Below, piece after piece: positions 23,243 to 48,292 of a DNA stretch of 64,000 nucleotides; the first letter of the stretch is position 1; each line of letters starts with the position of its first letter. The translations under genes were made by a program, and so were the position numbers. Under the pieces are notes generated by a model. That model had not been told where the DNA came from and made no database searches. It saw only the letters and a list, made by a program, of their open reading frames with translations. The stretch comes from Littorina saxatilis (Eukaryota; Mollusca; Gastropoda; Littorinimorpha; Littorinidae). The stretch is from contig NC_090258.1 in assembly GCF_037325665.1 (NCBI RefSeq), positions 34,511,129 through 34,575,128 on the forward strand, written 5' to 3'.

Positions 23243-25078
23243 CTGTTGAGGAATATCAAATATACATGTGTGACAGGGCGACGTTGTAGTCTTCTTCTAC
23301 ATCGCCAGCTAGACACCTGTCAGTGTCAATTGTAGAGTTCTGTTTGTGATGGGGTCTTGCTGCTGTCGTCACCTTGTATGCTCTTGAGTTTTTGCAGGGC
23401 TATTAAGGTAGCTTTACAATTCTTAACCCTGTTTGACTAGCTGTGCCTCCAAAGGTGATTGACGTGCTTCATTCACTTGGTTGTATGCCAAGTATGCATG
23501 TAAAATAAAAAATAAAAGGGCAGTCTGATCGATCTCTCAACACCACATATTCAGGAATAAAACAAATTGAAGTGTACTAAGATATGTGAAGTACACATAA
23601 TTATCTTGATCTCTCTGCATGCAGTTTATACCTGACACAGTTGATCAACATTTGACGTTAGTGTTGATTTGGAAAAATAAATATTTGGAAATTAAAGTGA
23701 GACTTCCACTTACTATGTGACCTTTTTCCAGTAAAGCTTCGCAGGGCACCCAACTTTCTTGGAAGACTTTTTTGCATCTGTTTCCTGAAGACCTGTACCC
23801 TGTGAAGTGAAAGGCACAAATTAAGTCATATGTATACTTTAAGGATAAATACAAATTATTTCATGGCATTTATTTTTAAAAACTTAAGTACCGATGCAGA
23901 TATATCATAGCTACATTTGTAATGCCCCTCTCGTGTTTTTGTGGCAACCCGCCATGTCCATACAAAATTTCAAGAGGTCTCGGAAGGAAGAGAAGAAGGA
24001 AGAACTAATTCCTAAAAGTAAAATCAGGCTTCAACAGCTATAGATCATAGATGCAAACTGCTTTCCTTTTCATTGTCATGCTTAGGTATTTTTGGATCAA
24101 ATTGTATGTAACATCACCTCTGATGGTTTATTGGATTCATCACTTTCAGCTGAGCTCACTGTCTTTGGCGGTCGCTTGGGACCGAAGGAGCAGCATCTGA
24201 CGCAGCTCTGATCAACAGTGTAGGGCACCATGCAGCCTGGGATTATCTCCCCCTGCTGACTCCAGAGAACACGCTTTGGCTTGCTTTTTTCTGACAGTGA
24301 AGTATGCCTGAAATGACAGACAAAATACAGTGGAACCCCTCTTTTAAGACCTAGACAAAATCTAAGAAAATCAGGTCTGAAAAAAGAGGGAATCTTAAAA
24401 TGGGGGTAAATTTACAGGGATCATGGATGCAGTACGTCTGGGCTTGTATAATGCTGAGATAAAGTTGGCCTACCATGACACAAAGGATGTACGTGTCGCT
24501 CGCTCGAAGCAGGCCAGCGTCTCTTGTAAATTCTCTTCATCTGAAATGATTCCTGTAATTACACTGTCCGTTTCTTCTGTGAAAGAGAAGCACGATGGCA
24601 AACTTTCACGAAGGTTGGCCATCGCGCTCTTGTCACATGATATTGATCACGTGATGTTCAGTAGTAGTCACATGACGTTTGAGATTGTTGACATATGAGG
24701 CTTCCGTCGTCTGCTGGCGACCAGACAAGTTAATATCTGCAAGATTACCACAGTTTCTGCCTTGAAAATGCGATAAGAGCAGAAAAAGTACGTATTGCAC
24801 TTATCAGCTCAAAATGGAGGCTTCTTTTAACACTAATAACAGAAAGCCGGAGACCAAGGAAAAGCCAGACGACACTTCGGCTGAATACTCGTACCATTTG
24901 GGAATATTAGCACGTTAGCTTTAAATATAACTTGCGCCGGGTAAGAAATGTGAACGTTGGACCTACCTTTTCAAGCATGCATGCGAGACAGATAATCAGG
25001 ACATTGTTCTGTCAAAGCGGATGGTCGTTTAGCAGACGACAATTTGCAACGATTCTGTCAAAACGTTACTTACCTCAT
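23023..25078 (-). CDS. Small CaRF-like / GCPAKLY-motif protein
   Basis: The exons, in coding order, are a start codon at 25078-25074 (ATG plus two bases, donor GTAAGT), 24118-24307, 23714-23799 and 23023-23242, with a TAA stop. Junction phases agree and give about 166 residues. The sequence opens MRHTSLSEKSKPKRVLWS, then has cysteines in IIPGCMVPYTVDQSCVRCCS, a basic linker, and KKVGCPAKLYWKKVTYYPDY. That last motif resembles the zinc-binding-like segment of calcium-responsive transcription factor and related mollusc proteins, which is a similarity judged by eye. It is probably nuclear. The tiny first coding exon is the weakest part. It may be an independent gene nested upstream of thioesterase A, or alternative 5' exons of it, since the phases allow splicing to 22473. 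Confidence 0.5.
23714..23799 (-). CDS. CaRF-like protein exon 3 (GCPAKLY motif)
   Basis: Acceptor CACTTCACAG, donor GTAAGT. It encodes KKSSKKVGCPAKLYWKKV, the most recognisable part of this protein. It ends with two bases that pair in phase either with 23242 or with the thioesterase exon at 22473. Confidence 0.65.
24118..24307 (-). CDS. CaRF-like protein exon 2
   Basis: Acceptor GTCATTTCAG, donor GTGATG. It is open for 63 codons with clustered cysteines (GCMVPYTVDQSCVRCC) and a serine-rich, acidic end (SSAESDESNKPSE). Confidence 0.62.
24327..24420. mobile_element. MITE fragment, TACAGTGGAACC family
   Basis: TACAGTGGAACCCCTCTTTT has the same end as the TA MITEs at 4173 and 13880. The inverse end is missing or degraded. 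Confidence 0.4.
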
Positions 25079-25605
25079 CGAGCGATGTCTTGTCAAACTC
25101 AAGCGAATCTCCAGCCAAAGAGTCCGGATGCAGACGACAAAGAGAGGTCAATTTATTATTTACACAACTTATTAATCTTTCAAAGGAGTGTATATATTTA
25201 ATACAATGAAAACTTGTGCAATGGCTTTCAGCAAGTGAAAGAAATGTGCTGCGTCATTCTCTAGGCACAGTTGTATTTTTATTCATTTTTTTCTGATAAC
25301 TATTCTGTTCATCTTTGATGTTAGCCTTGCTTCTTTTATGGTACTCTTTTGTGTGAGATACAGGCACATCCTCATAATTATGTTTTTACGCTTAGTCAAG
25401 TTTTGTTAAAACATTTAGTCAAAACAATCTACACACACAGACACACACACACACGCATTTGAATCGAGACGAGGGTCGTCACCGTCGTTGTGTATGTGCG
25501 TGTGTCACTGTGTGTCTGTGTGTGTGTGTAGAGCGATTCAGAGTAAACTACTGGACCGATCTTTATGAAATTTTACATGAGAGTTCCTGGGTATGATATC
25601 CCCAT

Positions 25606-26293
25606 TTTGAACTCAAAGCCATGACGTTCCCTACACAAGGCTTTGATAACGAACGGATAAGGGGCGTAACTCCTTAGTCATATTACAGTTGAAAATTCAA
25701 AGCGGGTCGGCTTCACTCAATTTCTTGGCATCAGAGGCTTGACATAAATTAGGAAAACAAATGGTTGGACCCATCATGGACCAACTAAAACGCTGTAGGG
25801 CGGAATTAATATTTTGATGGTATTTTTGAACGTTCTCAGTGTCACTGTAGGAAGTGGCGTTCTCAGCGTGCAGAAAGTGAGCGTCAAGTCCCTTTGTATC
25901 AACAACGAAAATCTTTGCATCTTTGAATGAATCGAAACGCATGAGTGGTAAGTCTCGTGCGTTTCGATTCATTCAAAGATGCAAAGATTTTCGTTGTTGA
26001 TACAAAGGGACTTGACGCTCACTTTCTGCATGCTGAGAACGCCATTTCCTACAGTGACGCTGAGAACGTTCAAAAATACCATCAAAATATTAATTCTGCC
26101 CTACAGCGTTTTAGTTGGTCCATGATGGGTCCAACCATTTGTTTTCCTAATTTATGTCAAGCCTCTGATGCCAAGAAATTGAGTGAAGCCGACCCGCTTT
26201 GAATTTTCAACTGTAATATGACTAAGGAGTTACGCCCCTTATCCGTTCGTTATCAAAGCCTTGTGTAGGGAACGTCATGGCTTTGAGTTCAAA
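25606..26293. mobile_element. Near-perfect 340-bp palindrome, inserted in family A
   Basis: The left arm (25606-25945) and right arm (25954-26293) are the same length with only a handful of mismatches, separated by an 8-nt loop TGGTAAGT. TCCCCA flanks both sides (25599-25604, 26297-26302), consistent with insertion by target duplication. Each arm encodes the same roughly 80-residue frame (FDSFKDAKIFVVDTKGLD through KKLSEADPL), one on each strand. Confidence 0.9.
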
Positions 26294-26375
26294 GTGTCCC
26301 CAGATGGGTTTTTTCATTTTTTCGATAAATGTCTTTGATGACGTCATATCCGGCATTTTGTAAAAGTTGAGGCGG

Positions 26376-26797
26376 TTTCACGATTTCATCTTTCCCCTGG
26401 GTACATATTTCCCCCTCGACATAATTATACTAAAGACTGAAATGTTGTTTCCTGGTAAAATTAAGAAGTGAAATTATTTATGGACAAAAAGCATGTCAGT
26501 TTCTTGCATGTGAAGAAAATTGGTGGTAAAATTTAATAGATTTCACCCCCAAAATCGAATTCTTCAAAAACGTGTACTGATCGAATGGTAAGATGGAAAA
26601 CATTTTAGGATGAATCAAATTTCTAAGTTAAATAAAACAAATTGGTTGGACAAATTTGGCCCCATGAAGTTAAGGTACACAAGGTCGCTCATCAGTACTA
26701 GCGTAGGGTGTTTTTTTGTTCAGTGTAGAGTTTATATACTAGATCAACGAGGCCGAAAAGCGAAATATCAACACGGCGAAAGATGAAAACGTCACAG
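26376..26797. mobile_element. MITE with degenerate inverted ends
   Basis: The left TTTCACGATTTCATCTTTC and right GAAAGATGAAAACGTCAC are inverses with a few changes. CGG flanks both sides. The insertion breaks the family A block GTTGAGGCGG|CACTGTCAC. Confidence 0.55.
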
Positions 26798-26820
26798 CGG
26801 CTCTGTCTCACCCTCATTTT

Positions 26821-27386
26821 TGAGTCACTTGAGAAAAAGTGACTCTATGTAATCGGTCAGTGTTAGTCTGTCCGGCCGGCCGGCCGTCCGTCCGGCCGGC
26901 CGGCCGTCCGTAGACACCACCTTAACGTTGGACTTTTCTCGGAAACTATCAAAGCGATCGGGCTCATATTTTGTTTAGTCGTGACCTCCAATGACCTCTA
27001 CACTTTAACGATGGTTTCGTTGACCTTTGACCTTTTTCAAGGTCACAGGTCAGCGTCAAAGGAAAAATTAGACATTTTATATCTTTGACAAAGTTCATCG
27101 GATGTGATTGAAACTTTGTAGGATTATTCTTTACATCAAAGTATTTACATCTGTAGCCTTTTACGAACGTTATCAGAAAAACAAGGGAGATAACTAGCCT
27201 TTTCTGTTAGGCAACACACAACTTAACGTTGGGCTTTTCTCGGAAACTATAAAAGTGACCGGGCTCAAATTTTATGTGAACGTGACTCATTGTGTTGTGA
27301 ATAGCAATTTCTTCCTGTCCATCTGATGCCTCATATAATATTCAGAACTGCGAAAGTGACTCGATCGAGCGTTTGCTCTTCTTGTT
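26821..27386. repeat. Dispersed repeat with GTGACTC ends and GGCCGTCC tract
   Basis: It starts TGAGTCACTTGAGAAAAAGT, has (CCGG)/(CCGTCCGT) repeats at 26873-26915 and two copies of a block reading TTAACGTTGGRCTTTTCTCG (26920 and 27222). It ends AAGTGACTCGATCGAGCG. It interrupts family A. Confidence 0.65.
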
Positions 27387-28262
27387 CAATAGAATTGGTT
27401 GACATTTTGGCCAAGCAATCTTCGACGAAAACCGGACTTTGGTATTGCATTTCAACTTGGTGGCCTAAAAATTAATTAATGACTTTGGTCATTAAAAATC
27501 TGAAAATTGTAATTAAAACTATTTTTTATAAAACGATCCAAAATTACATTTATCGTATTCTTCATCATTTTCTGATTCCAAAAACATATAAATATGTTAT
27601 ATTTGGATTAAAAACAAGCTCTGAAAATTAAAAATGTAAAAATTATGATTAAAATTACATTTCCGAAATCGATTTAAAAACAATTTCATCTTATTCCTTG
27701 TCCGTTCCTGATTCCAAAAACATATAGATATGATATGTTTGGATTAAAAACACGTTCAGAAAGTTAAAAAGAATAGAGATATATATAGAAAAGCGTGCTA
27801 TCCTCCTAAGCGCAACCGCTACCGCGCTTTTCTGGATTGTTAATTTCACTGCCTTTGCCACGAGCGGTGGACAGACGATGCTACGAGTGTACGGTCTTGC
27901 GGAAAAAATGCAATGCGTTCAGTTTCATTCTGTGAGTTCGACTGAGCTTGACTAAATGTTGTATTTTCGCCTTACGCGACTTGTTTATTTTTTACATACT
28001 GTACAAAGTTTTAAAACGTCTATAATGAATAAGTAATATAATCCTTGCAAATATATTCAGTAGGTCTTATTTTCCAGAACGGAGGCAGCCTGTACATGTT
28101 CTTTTCTGACATGCAGTGAGTTATGTACACTTAAAACATTATAGAAGGTTTCCTTTATGATTTATTGGGATAGAAGTCTAAATTATTTAAAAATGCCTCA
28201 CATTACTGTTAAAACAGTACATAGGGGTGTCGTTTCACTGTGTCTTTTCATGTTTTGTGCAG

Positions 28263-42588
<14,326 letters not shown>

Positions 42589-42773
42589 ACAGGTGTGATG
42601 GAGTGATTTTGGTGAGATGAATTATGCGAGTTTTGTTTTAGCCTGTACAATTGCTGCGAGATGGGAAAAATATTAACCAGAGTCTAACGTCACAGACTTG
42701 CTGAGGGTATGTGACTGTTTAAAGCAGCGCTTGATGCATAATGGAAGATTCAGTTGTATGCACATAATATTAA

Positions 42774-42779
42774 AATAAA
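42774..42779 (+). promoter_or_regulatory. Poly(A) signal of thioesterase B
   Basis: AATAAA, 186 bp after the stop at 42588, a normal 3' UTR distance. Confidence 0.55.
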
Positions 42780-43143
42780 GAGAAGATGGTTATGTGTAGC
42801 TGTGTGTGACTGTGCTCAGATTATGTTTGCCTCGCATGTAAATACGTGTATTCGAAATTGTTTACTTCAAGAATAATGCCTGGTGTGTGATTACTTTACA
42901 TTACACTGAAAGAGAAAGGGGCACGCCACGACAGGAGATACTGCTTATATTCTCCTTCCCTTATTTTTTTGTTTAAGCCACTCTAAGGTGGTGAACCCCC
43001 ATGCGTATATGAGTGTGTTTCTGTTCTTGTGTGTGTGAATTCAGACACGTACATATCTCGGTGTGTTTGTGTGTGAGAGAGTGCACACACGCCTTTCTGT
43101 ATGTGAATGTGCATGTGTTTTGATGGCTGTCTGTGTGGCCGTC

Positions 43144-43183
<40 letters not shown>

Positions 43184-43417
43184 TTTGTTTGTGTGCATTT
43201 GTAATTACATTATGTACTTGGAGTTCTGAAAATGTTATGTATTTTACTGGCCTAGTTACTGCAGTTTGTTTACATATTGTTGTACCTGTGATAAAATTAT
43301 AATATTCCACCACTGTATTATGGAATAAAAACAAATGAGGTTATGAAACCTGGGGTCTCTGGATTATGTGAATGGAACCTGTGTTCTGTAAGTCTGCTCT
43401 CTCTAGCTCTGGCTCTG

Positions 43418-43511
<94 letters not shown>

Positions 43512-43744
43512 GCGCACACACACAAACACACACACACACACACACATAAAGATGTGGAACCAATCTCCCAGCACCAGAGAGACTAAGCATTGAAACAAAT
43601 AAGCGACCGTCATTCTCAAATTACTGTGGTCTTTGTGAACACATACCTCTTCATAAATATTTCTCAAAATTAATGCTATCAGGATTTTATCACAAAATGT
43701 ATCTTGTTCATTCAAAATAAAACCCGAGTCGCCTTATAAACCAT
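42780..43744. other. Between thioesterase B and EGF gene
   Basis: No gene was seen. It holds TG/CT microsatellites at 43148-43195 and 43425-43545. Confidence 0.4.
43425..43545. repeat. (CT)n followed by (CA)n
   Basis: 55 bp of (CT)n then 65 bp of CA-rich sequence. Another TG tract is at 43148-43180. Confidence 0.9.
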
Positions 43745-44340
43745 ACCTGCGATGAAAGGTCATTGCAGGTGGCCAGTCATGACAGGTATATTTTAGTAAA
43801 GATAATAGACGAAGGGACAACAGAAGGTGTCCTTTCCTCTTCGGTGTCCTCAGAGTCCATGGAGGGACCTCACACCGCAGGCACCACCGTACTGTGGAAC
43901 CCCCCTTGGAAGGCTTTCAACAATCCAAGTATAAAGGCTTTCAACAATCCAAGTATACAGGCTTTAAACAATCCAAGTATAAAGGCTTTCAACAATCCAA
44001 GTATAAAGGCTTTCAACAATCCAAGTATAAAGGCTTTAAACAATCCAAGTATAAAGGCTTTAAACAATCCAAGTATAAAGGCTTTAAACAATCCAAGTAT
44101 AAAGGCTTTAAACAACCCAAGTGTAAAGGCTTTCAACAATCCAAGTATAAAGACTTTAAACAATCCAAGTATAAAGGCTTTCAACAATCCAAGTATAAAG
44201 GCTTTAAACAATCCAAGTATAAAGGCTTTAAACAATCCAAGTATAAAGGCTTTAAACAATCCAAGAATAAAGGCTTTCAACAATCCAAGTATAAAGGCTT
44301 TAAACAATCTTTGAAAGTCTTAAAAGGTTCCACTGTGTTG
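43745..44340. mobile_element. MITE relative with internal 24-bp minisatellite
   Basis: 43745-43900 matches the MITE at 13880 (GATGAAAGGTCATTGCAGGTGG, ATAATAGACGAAGGGACAAC). The right end AGGTTCCACTGTG is at 44326-44338. The interior expanded as AAAGGCTTTCAACAATCCAA plus GTAT. Confidence 0.65.
43912..44309. repeat. 24-bp minisatellite, about 16 copies
   Basis: Units alternate between GGCTTTCAAC and GGCTTTAAAC variants. As 24 is a multiple of 3, several frames on both strands stay open (IKAFNNPS, KGFQQSKY, LGLFKAFI); these are artefacts. Confidence 0.92.
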
Positions 44341-44865
44341 GCATACCCTTTGGGGGCAGCAGGTCATGCTCGCGTCAGTCTGATCATCACTTAAATCAAA
44401 CTTGTAATCCGTTACGAAATTGCCAGTTTTGTAAATTTTGAATTATTTGTAATGAATGTTATATTCATTAACCGAATTCATCGATGAATTGGAGAAGCGA
44501 AAAAGCTTTTTTGTTTAAATCCGAAGGACCCACAGTTAAAAAAAACTATTAGTCTTGTGGGTTTGAGTGTGCACACCAGTACTTTAAAGGAACATGTTTT
44601 TCCTGTAAAAACAGCCTTGACTCACCATCTTAGATCTGGTCAAGCTTTTTTTGACGGGGAAGTGGGCTAGCAAAAACGATACTTTGGCTTTTTTTAAATG
44701 CTGGTCGACTTAGATTTCAACCATTTGATACTGTCTGTTACTGTATCTGTGTAGATTGAGTATTGCGCGCATACAAACGTACTTCCGCGACAGGGCAACT
44801 GTCACAATTACATCAATGTGCTGCATCTTACCATTGCAAAGCAGACGAATTTTCGAACTTTTCTT

Positions 44866-45225
44866 CTTTATTTGGTGTTTAACGTCGTTTTCAACCACGA
44901 AGGTTATATCGCGACGAGGGAAAGGGGGGAGATGGGATAGGGGAAAGGGGGGAGATGCAGATGGGATAGAGCCACTTGTTAAGTGTTTCTTGTTCACAAA
45001 AGCACTAATCAAAAAATTGCTCCAGGGGCTTGCAACGTAGTACAATATATGACCTTACTGGGAGAATGCAAGTTTCCAGTACAAAGGACTAAACATTTCT
45101 TACATACTGCTTGACTAAAATCTTTACAAACATTGACTATATTCTATACAAGAACCACTTAACAAGGGTAAAAGGAGAAACAGAATCCGTTAGTCGCCTC
45201 TTACGACATGCGGGGTGCAGAGAAA
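44866..45225. repeat. Dispersed repeat (SINE-like) with GTTTAACGTCG start
   Basis: TTTATTTGGTGTTTAACGTC, then AACCACGAAGGTTATATCGC, ending GTTAGTCGCCTCTTACGACA and TGCGGGG. I recall this layout from other mollusc genomes as a SINE; no search was possible. Confidence 0.5.
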
Positions 45226-45554
45226 TAAGGATGTGGAAAAGAAGACTTTTGGTAAGTGAAATAAAGGTGATGGATCCAGTCAGGTAGAAATAAGACAACA
45301 AGAAAAGAATTGGAAAACTGCAGGGAATAGTAGGGAGAGTTTTCTTGGAAGGAAATATAGGTGAAAGGACTGTTAAGGCAGAAATAAGACAAAAGAAGAG
45401 AAGTAAAGGGGTGGGGTAGCTCTGTGGAAACACTCCCGCCGCGTGAAGGCGACCCCATGGGAGCAATTTTCGAACCACTACAGTTTCTGTTTTGTGTCAC
45501 TATCAGTCTATGAGCGCCCTTGTTATAACGTTGTGCTGGATTTGTATTTTAGAT

Positions 45555-45700
45555 TCAGAGGTGCACAATAACATGCTTTCGCAAATATAGAGTAGGATTG
45601 AAAGCGCAAACGACCAAATTGATCATGCATGAAAAAGAGGGTCACGCGGGGCCCCGATGGCTCAAGGGTTGAACTAAACCACGATAACTTGTGTGTGGTT
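45555..45700 (+). repeat. Diverged repeat, relative of 8405-8545
   Basis: GAGGTGCACAATAACATGC, GGGTCACGCGGGG and GATGGCTCAAGGGTTGAAC in the same order. Confidence 0.4.
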
Positions 45701-46213
45701 TACGTGTGCTAAATAGCAATGCAAGTGATCTGTACGTGTCATTTACTGTTGTTGAATGCTATTGTGAGTGTGTTCTATAAGGTTAGTATTGCTGTTTTTG
45801 TGAAAGATGTCATCGTTCTGTAAACCTCCTGTGAGGCGGAGTGGGGCTTTAAACGTTAAACCTGACATACCGGCATAACTTGCGAGATGTGCACTTGCCT
45901 TGTCTGAACATGCTTCCTGTCGTCTGTGACGATGCATTGCGTGTTATGTACATTTCCTTGTTGTGTCAGATTACGTGTCTTTTAGCTCGCAAAGAATCTT
46001 GAAAGGCATTAAAGCTGCTACTGCCGGTTGTATGGCTTTTAATGTCAATTATTAAAGCAGATAGTTGTGTGTGTGTGTGTGTGTTTATTTGTGTGTGTCA
46101 GTGTGGGGGGGGGGGTGTGCGTGTGTGCATTTGAATTTCATTCTTGTATCGGTTACTTTGGTCATAACAAATCAGTTCCTAACTGAATCTCACTGTATTG
46201 TCTTGTTTTTCAG

Positions 46214-46333
46214 GCCTAGCAGAGTTCAACTGCACGCGGACGGGGACTCCTTGCAACAACGGAGGCAGCTGTGAGGCAGGCACGTGTGTTTGTCCACCTT
46301 CTTTTGCGGGCTACGATTGCTCACAAAACACGC
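46214..46333 (+). CDS. EGF protein exon: EGF-like domain 1
   Basis: Acceptor TTGTTTTTCAG, donor GTAAGT. All six EGF cysteines are within the exon. Confidence 0.85.
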
Positions 46334-47595
46334 GTAAGTATCTGTTTTATGCACAAGAATTTTTTTTAGTTATAGACATATCTTTATTTGGTTTTGCAAA
46401 GATCTTTAACTGGAATATTCTATTGTTTATTGTGGATACTTTTATTGTTTATCTGATCTCTAAATACTAACTATAGTCTCCTTATCCACCCCAAATCGTA
46501 ACCCATCCCACCGCGGCCCCAAACCCACCACCTCATCTCATCCGTTAACATTTCGCAAATTTTTTTTACGATCCAAAGTTTATACATAGTTAGGGAATGA
46601 GCGCTCGCTCAATTTTCAGAAATACCTTAATTCCTTTCCTTGTAAAGCGTCACATATCTGTGTATCAAGGGTTTCAAAACTCAACAGCCTGCTTTCTGCG
46701 CTGAGAGGAATGTTTAAACGAATAATTTCGTGAAACGGTTCTCGGCTATTTGCTACAGTCGTACAAGGATCATTACAAGTGATAACTTTTCAAATGCACA
46801 AATTAAAAAAAAAAAATCAAATAAACAGATGATATGTACACGTACCTTTTCTTACAGCTTAGTGCTTACTAGTTCTTGTTTTCTGTAGTTTAATGACTTC
46901 TTTCATCATAATTCGTGTGTACAAGTTTTCTCAATGTATCTAAAGACACCTCTTTGTTGAGAAAACTGATGCCCCACCACAAAGAAAGAAGATATTTCTT
47001 TAAGATATTATGCATTCAGAGGAATATGTGTGATATACCGTACACATCAAAAGGAAAAGCTGCAAACAATTTGAATTAATCGTTGAAAGCAAGAAAAAGA
47101 GTCGTTAAGAATAGACAACATTCATTTCAGTAATGAAGACGTCAGGAAGAGGAAACATGAGGTCGTGTGCACAAATGTCAAAATGCGCCGTCTCATCTTG
47201 TTGATGTTTGTTTGTTTGTTTGTTTGCTTAACGCCCAGCCGACCACGAAGGGCCATATCAGGGCGGTGCTGCTTTGACATTTAACGTGCGCCACACACAA
47301 GACAGAAGTCGCAGCACAGGCTTCATGTCTCACCCAGTCACATTATTCTGACACCGGACCAACCAGTCCTAGCACTAACCCCATAATGCCAGACGCCAGG
47401 CGGAGCAGCCACTAGATTGCCAATTTTAAAGTCTTAGGTATGACCCGGCCGGGGTTCGAACCTCCCGATCACGGGGCGGACGCCTTACCACTAGGCCAAC
47501 CGTGCCGGTATCTTGTTGATGGATGGCAAGACTTGATTAACCATGTTTAAAATAATCTTGGGCGACCTGGAACTTTTGCAAATGGAGTTAGTCGT

Positions 47596-47642
<47 letters not shown>

Positions 47643-47688
47643 TGTGTGTGTGTCTGTGTCTGTGCGCGCGCGTTTTTGTGTGTGTGTG

Positions 47689-47773
<85 letters not shown>

Positions 47774-47779
47774 GTGTGT

Positions 47780-47855
<76 letters not shown>

Positions 47856-48069
47856 ACTATCTGTCTCTATCTGTCTCTGTCTCTGTCTCTCTCTCAAAAA
47901 GAAGCTTTTGGTCACCATTAATTTTGCGTCGAATATTTTCCAAAATATATACGTCGCAACCACACGTATACGTATGCGCATGCACTTTAAAGCAACTGTT
48001 GCAATAAAATAATATCTGCCCTGCCACTTTTCAATTAGTCTTATTAATTTGTGTCTTCTTAATGATGAA

Positions 48070-48131
<62 letters not shown>

Positions 48132-48254
48132 CGATGCGAAGACGACGACGACAACGACAATGGTGGTGGTGACGACGACAATGATGATGCTGCTGCTGAC
48201 GATGTGACGTCATACAACAGCGACGACGATGAAAAAAACAGCACCACCATTGCT

Positions 48255-48292
<38 letters not shown>

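Larger units (their letters stand above)
25383..27985 (+). repeat. Family A repeat split by three insertions
   Basis: The family A landmarks run 25383-25604, 26297-26375, 26798-26820 and 27387-27985. Between them lie a hairpin element, a MITE and a TGAGTCACTTGAG repeat. Confidence 0.8.

Noticed and set aside
24814-24918. Short plus-strand frame MEASFNTNNRKPETKEKPDD, a possible first exon of thioesterase B
   Set aside because: It has a good-looking start, but it reaches TAG at 24916 before any usable donor, and the donor at 24941 lies after the stop.
25697-26202. Two 85-91 codon frames as host genes
   Set aside because: They are the two arms of the palindrome, lack introns or known domains, and sit in a repeat; treated as cargo of the hairpin.
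43763-44394. Frames with IKAFNNPS, KGFQQSKY and LGLFKAFI repeats
   Set aside because: They are products of the 24-bp minisatellite, open on both strands because 24 is a multiple of 3.
47543-48012. Cys/Val and Thr/His-rich frames
   Set aside because: Simple (TG)n repeat. The same holds for frames at 2505-2986, 21842-22234, 34011-34286, 35246-35599, 43041-43593 and 63202-63564.
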